A stretch of 64,000 nucleotides of DNA from Flavobacteriales bacterium (GTDB taxonomy: Bacteria > Bacteroidota > Bacteroidia > Flavobacteriales_D > Sanyastnellaceae), in the NCBI GenBank assembly GCA_019694805.1, contig JAIBBG010000001.1:1-64000 (forward strand), read 5' to 3'. The notes beneath the pieces were generated by a model. The model worked only from the letters and a program-made list of their open reading frames with translations, was not told the DNA's origin and ran no database searches. How positions within the stretch are numbered: position 1 is the first letter of the stretch; the number at the start of each line of letters is the position of its first letter. The translations under genes were made by a program, and so were the position numbers. Below, in pieces: positions 61,657 through 64,000 of this stretch.

Positions 61657-61664
61657 TACATTTG
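61657..61664 (+). promoter_or_regulatory. Putative -7 element TACATTTG for the glutaminase gene
   Basis: Exact TAnnTTTG match 6 nt before the ATG at 61671. It lies downstream of the ATG at 61641, supporting 61671 as the start and a very short leader. Confidence 0.5.
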
Positions 61665-61670
61665 CGAAAG

Positions 61671-62252
61671 ATGAAAATTCTACTCATTGATAACTACGAC
61701 AGCTTCACTTACAATCTGGTTCATTATCTGGAACAGGTGACGGAAGATGAAGTTCGTGTAGTGCGCAATGATGAAATTTTAGCATCAGAAGTGGGTGATT
61801 ACGATCTCATCATGTTATCACCAGGACCAGGACTCCCTTCTGATGCAGGCATTACCATGGAGGTTTTACAGCAATGGCATCGTACCAAAAACATCTTTGG
61901 GGTTTGTCTTGGGCATCAGGCCATCGGCGAATTTTTCGGTGCAAAACTGAGAAATCTGGATGAGGTGCACCACGGTGTGGCTACTCCCATCGAGATCATT
62001 GCCGCTGATGTCCTCTACAAAACTTTACCGACGACGATTGATGTGGGTAGATATCATTCATGGGTGATCGATGAAGCTCATTTACCTGATCAACTTGTGG
62101 TGACGGCGCGAGACCAAGCCGGCGAAATCATGTCTGTGAGACATCGTGAATTTCAAGTGTGTGGTGTTCAGTTCCATCCTGAAAGCATTATGACTCCGCA
62201 CGGACTTCAGATCATTCGCAATTGGGTTGAACATGCCAAAGTCGGTGAGTGA
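61671..62252 (+). CDS. Glutamine amidotransferase, component II of aminodeoxychorismate/anthranilate synthase
   Basis: 193 residues from ATG 61671 (MKILLIDNYDSFTYNLV; a longer frame begins at 61641). Class I glutaminase that passes ammonia to PabB or TrpE for folate or tryptophan synthesis. Catalytic triad: cysteine in FGVCLGHQAIGE (about 77-88), histidine and glutamate in GVQFHPESIMT (about 168-178). LSPGPGLPSDAG (about 49-60) is the oxyanion region. The partner synthase gene is not in the window, so pabA and trpG cannot be told apart. The next gene overlaps by one base. Confidence 0.92.
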   Translation: MKILLIDNYDSFTYNLVHYLEQVTEDEVRVVRNDEILASEVGDYDLIMLSPGPGLPSDAGITMEVLQQWHRTKNIFGVCLGHQAIGEFFGAKLRNLDEVHHGVATPIEIIAADVLYKTLPTTIDVGRYHSWVIDEAHLPDQLVVTARDQAGEIMSVRHREFQVCGVQFHPESIMTPHGLQIIRNWVEHAKVGE

Positions 62253-63058
62253 TGAAGGGCATTTTCACATATCGAGCATTGAAAATAGCTTATGTGCAGA
62301 TTGGCGAAGGATCAGAAACCTATTTTGCTTTCCATGGCTTTGGAAGAAAACCGGAAGATTTTGACGTATTTGCTAAACAACTAAAAGCCAATCAACGCAT
62401 CATTTCGTTTTCTCTTTTCGCACATGGTGAAAGTTATTTTCCGCCTGAGCGCATACCACATGAGCCATTAACTACTGAAGAGTGGAAAGGCCTTGTGACA
62501 GCACTCATGGCATTCTTTGAAGTGAAAAAAATTCATCTGCTTGGCTATTCGATGGGAGGTAGAGTTTGCCTCATGACGTTGCAACTGATGCCTGAGTGCA
62601 TCGGTAGGGTATTGTTGCTTGCACCGGATGGACTTAAGATCAACATGCTTTATCGTTTCGCAAGTGGAACGTCTATTGGAAGAAAGATTTACCGGTATAT
62701 CATCGACAATCCTTCACTGCTATTTCGATTGGCCAAGGCATTGAACCAAATGGGGTTGCTGCATGACAAACTTCATCGATTTGTGCACGTTCATCTTGAT
62801 ACGAAAGAGAAGCGCTGGCAGGTTCACGATGCATGGCTCTTTTACAAAAACATGTTTCCGCATTTGCCATCGCTTGCAAAAATTATTCGTGAAAAAAATG
62901 AATCCTTTCAAATGGTATTCGGAAAATTCGATACAGTGATCAAGCCAAAACTTGGTATGCAATTTTCGCAGATGATCGGTAGTCAGCAACACATGAAGGT
63001 GGTTGATTATGGTCATCGATTGATGACACAAGATGTCATCGAACAGTGCGAGTGGTAA
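62252..63058 (+). CDS. Alpha/beta hydrolase
   Basis: 268 residues from ATG 62252 (TGATG overlap with the glutaminase; GTG 62249 also open). Fold features: AFHGFGRKPEDF (about 28-39, oxyanion HG), nucleophile elbow LLGYSMGGRVC (about 96-106), a helical lid, FGKFDTVIKP (about 229-238, acid) and the catalytic histidine in VDYGHRLM (about 251-258). Resembles MenH/BioH-like hydrolases but the substrate is unknown. Co-transcription with a chorismate-pathway glutaminase is suggestive only. Confidence 0.88.
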   Translation: MKGIFTYRALKIAYVQIGEGSETYFAFHGFGRKPEDFDVFAKQLKANQRIISFSLFAHGESYFPPERIPHEPLTTEEWKGLVTALMAFFEVKKIHLLGYSMGGRVCLMTLQLMPECIGRVLLLAPDGLKINMLYRFASGTSIGRKIYRYIIDNPSLLFRLAKALNQMGLLHDKLHRFVHVHLDTKEKRWQVHDAWLFYKNMFPHLPSLAKIIREKNESFQMVFGKFDTVIKPKLGMQFSQMIGSQQHMKVVDYGHRLMTQDVIEQCEW

Positions 63059-63078
63059 GCTCAAGCAGGATCAGTTCA

Positions 63079-64000
63079 TCATTCCTTTTCGATATGGGCG
63101 TTGATGTATTTCCTCCAGCGCTCTATCACCTCACGCATATCATCGGGCAAGTCTTTTTCAAAATACAACCACTCACCGGAGACAGGATGATGAAATCCAA
63201 GTGATCTAGCATGTAAAGCCTGCCGAGGAAGGATTGCCAAACAATTCTGCACGAATTGTTTGTACTTCGGGAAAGTTGTTCCTTTCAGAATTTGATCACC
63301 GCCATATTCAAAATCGCCGAACAATGTGTGTCCGATATGTTTCATATGAACTCGGATCTGGTGTGTACGTCCTGTTTCCAGTTTGCATTCAACCAATGTG
63401 ACATAACCAAATCTCTCCAGCACTTTATAGTGCGTCACCGCGTGTTTTCCATAATCACCATCAGGAAAAACCGTGAAGACTTTGCGGTCTTTGAGGCTTC
63501 GCCCAGTGTTGCCGATCACAGTACCATCTTCTTTGACATCCCCCCAAACAAGAGCGACATATCTTCTTTCAATGGTTCGATCAAAAAATTGTTTACTCAG
63601 GTTGACCAATGCACGATCGGTTTTGGCGATCACCATGACACCGGTGGTGTTTTTGTCTAATCGATGCACAAGACCGGGATGTGCATCGCTTCTTTTTGGT
63701 AAATTTTGAAAATGATAAATGAGTGCATTCACCAATGTACCGGTATAATTTCCGTGACCAGGATGCACCACCATATTGGAAGGTTTATTGAGGATGATTA
63801 ACTCATCATCTTCAAACAATATTTCCAGAGGAATGTTTTCGGGAATGAGTTCCAGTTCACGCACTGGATATGGCATTTCGATGGTAATCACATCGAGAGG
63901 TTTGATTTTGTAACTGCTCTTAACGGGTTTACCGTTGACACGAACAAAATCATGATCACATGCATCCTGAATACGCGTGCGTGAAGTTTTCTCTAAACGA
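63079..64000 (-). CDS. RluA family pseudouridine synthase (5' end beyond window)
   Basis: Partial: the frame continues through the right edge as an S4 RNA-binding domain (RLEKTSRTRIQDACDHDF, DFVRVNGKPVKSSYKI), so at least 307 residues are encoded here. Catalytic domain: HPGHGNYTGTLVNALIYH, catalytic aspartate in GLVHRLDKNTTGVMV, then ETGRTHQIRVHMKHIGH and ALHARSLGFHHP. S4 plus this core is the RluD architecture (23S rRNA U1911/1915/1917), but RluC-like members cannot be excluded without the start. Confidence 0.93.
   Translation of the reverse strand, partial: RLEKTSRTRIQDACDHDFVRVNGKPVKSSYKIKPLDVITIEMPYPVRELELIPENIPLEILFEDDELIILNKPSNMVVHPGHGNYTGTLVNALIYHFQNLPKRSDAHPGLVHRLDKNTTGVMVIAKTDRALVNLSKQFFDRTIERRYVALVWGDVKEDGTVIGNTGRSLKDRKVFTVFPDGDYGKHAVTHYKVLERFGYVTLVECKLETGRTHQIRVHMKHIGHTLFGDFEYGGDQILKGTTFPKYKQFVQNCLAILPRQALHARSLGFHHPVSGEWLYFEKDLPDDMREVIERWRKYINAHIEKE

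Noticed and set aside
1-64000. tRNA, rRNA, CRISPR array or toxin-antitoxin pair
   Set aside because: No tRNA T-loop/acceptor pairs, rRNA blocks, regularly spaced repeats with unique spacers, or recognisable toxin-antitoxin families were found by eye.

Overview
The window comes from a gliding/T9SS-type Bacteroidota chromosome, probably a Saprospiria-, Chitinophagia- or Flavobacteriia-like lineage. The evidence is several secreted proteins with type IX secretion (T9SS) C-terminal sorting domains, a TonB-dependent receptor with an N-terminal carboxypeptidase-regulatory-like domain, a PorV/PorQ-family porin, bacillithiol deacetylase BshB1, a DUF3822-RsmD pair, and promoter octamers of the form TAnnTTTG close to start codons. 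No rRNA, tRNA, CRISPR array, transposase, integrase or phage gene was seen. The species cannot be named from the sequence.

Layout. 1-3290: tail of a possible T9SS protein, a RecD-like helicase (minus strand), then DUF3822-rsmD. 3460-14867: an AT-richer accessory island sitting between rsmD and coaD, which are neighbours in many bacteria. It holds a tail-fibre-like surface protein, a large T9SS glycosidase-like protein, three small lipoprotein/outer-membrane-barrel pairs (one lipoprotein broken by a stop codon), and two nearly identical 1.19-kb direct repeats. Each repeat carries a full coaD and the first part of a thioredoxin-fold gene. In the first repeat that gene is fused in frame to the C-terminus of a T9SS glycosidase paralogue. 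14990-16906: bshB1 and an M23/LysM peptidase. 17276-21873: a six-gene carotenoid operon (crtI, crtB, unknown, idi, crtZ, lycopene cyclase). 21856-29732: a minus-strand run of saccharopine dehydrogenase-like gene, unknown secreted protein, ispH, mutL, two rhomboid proteases and an EEP-family hydrolase. 29879-32248: single-domain response regulator, DUF4924-like, OmpH/Skp-like and small genes. 32556-41676: TonB-dependent receptor, 1416-residue secreted protein and PorV-like porin. 41764-48531: greA, HIT, hemB, a lipoprotein, yidD, HupE-like, a lipoprotein, folA, thyA, purK. 48610-51345: rhodanese/thioredoxin sulfur-handling cluster with a Crp/Fnr regulator. 51368-58112: acyltransferase and two T9SS surface proteins. 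58266-64000: ABC exporter, truA, a pabA/trpG glutaminase, an alpha/beta hydrolase and a partial RluA-type pseudouridine synthase.

Functional links. ispH, idi and the crt genes together point to pigment made from MEP-pathway isoprenoids. folA-thyA make thymidylate. The rhodanese-thioredoxin cluster suggests periplasmic and cytoplasmic persulfide handling. The most unusual parts are the coaD-flanked lipoprotein/barrel island and a family of about 210-250 bp intergenic elements with long imperfect terminal inverted repeats (two clear copies and one decayed copy). All calls come from reading the sequence; no database search was run, and residue positions are approximate.
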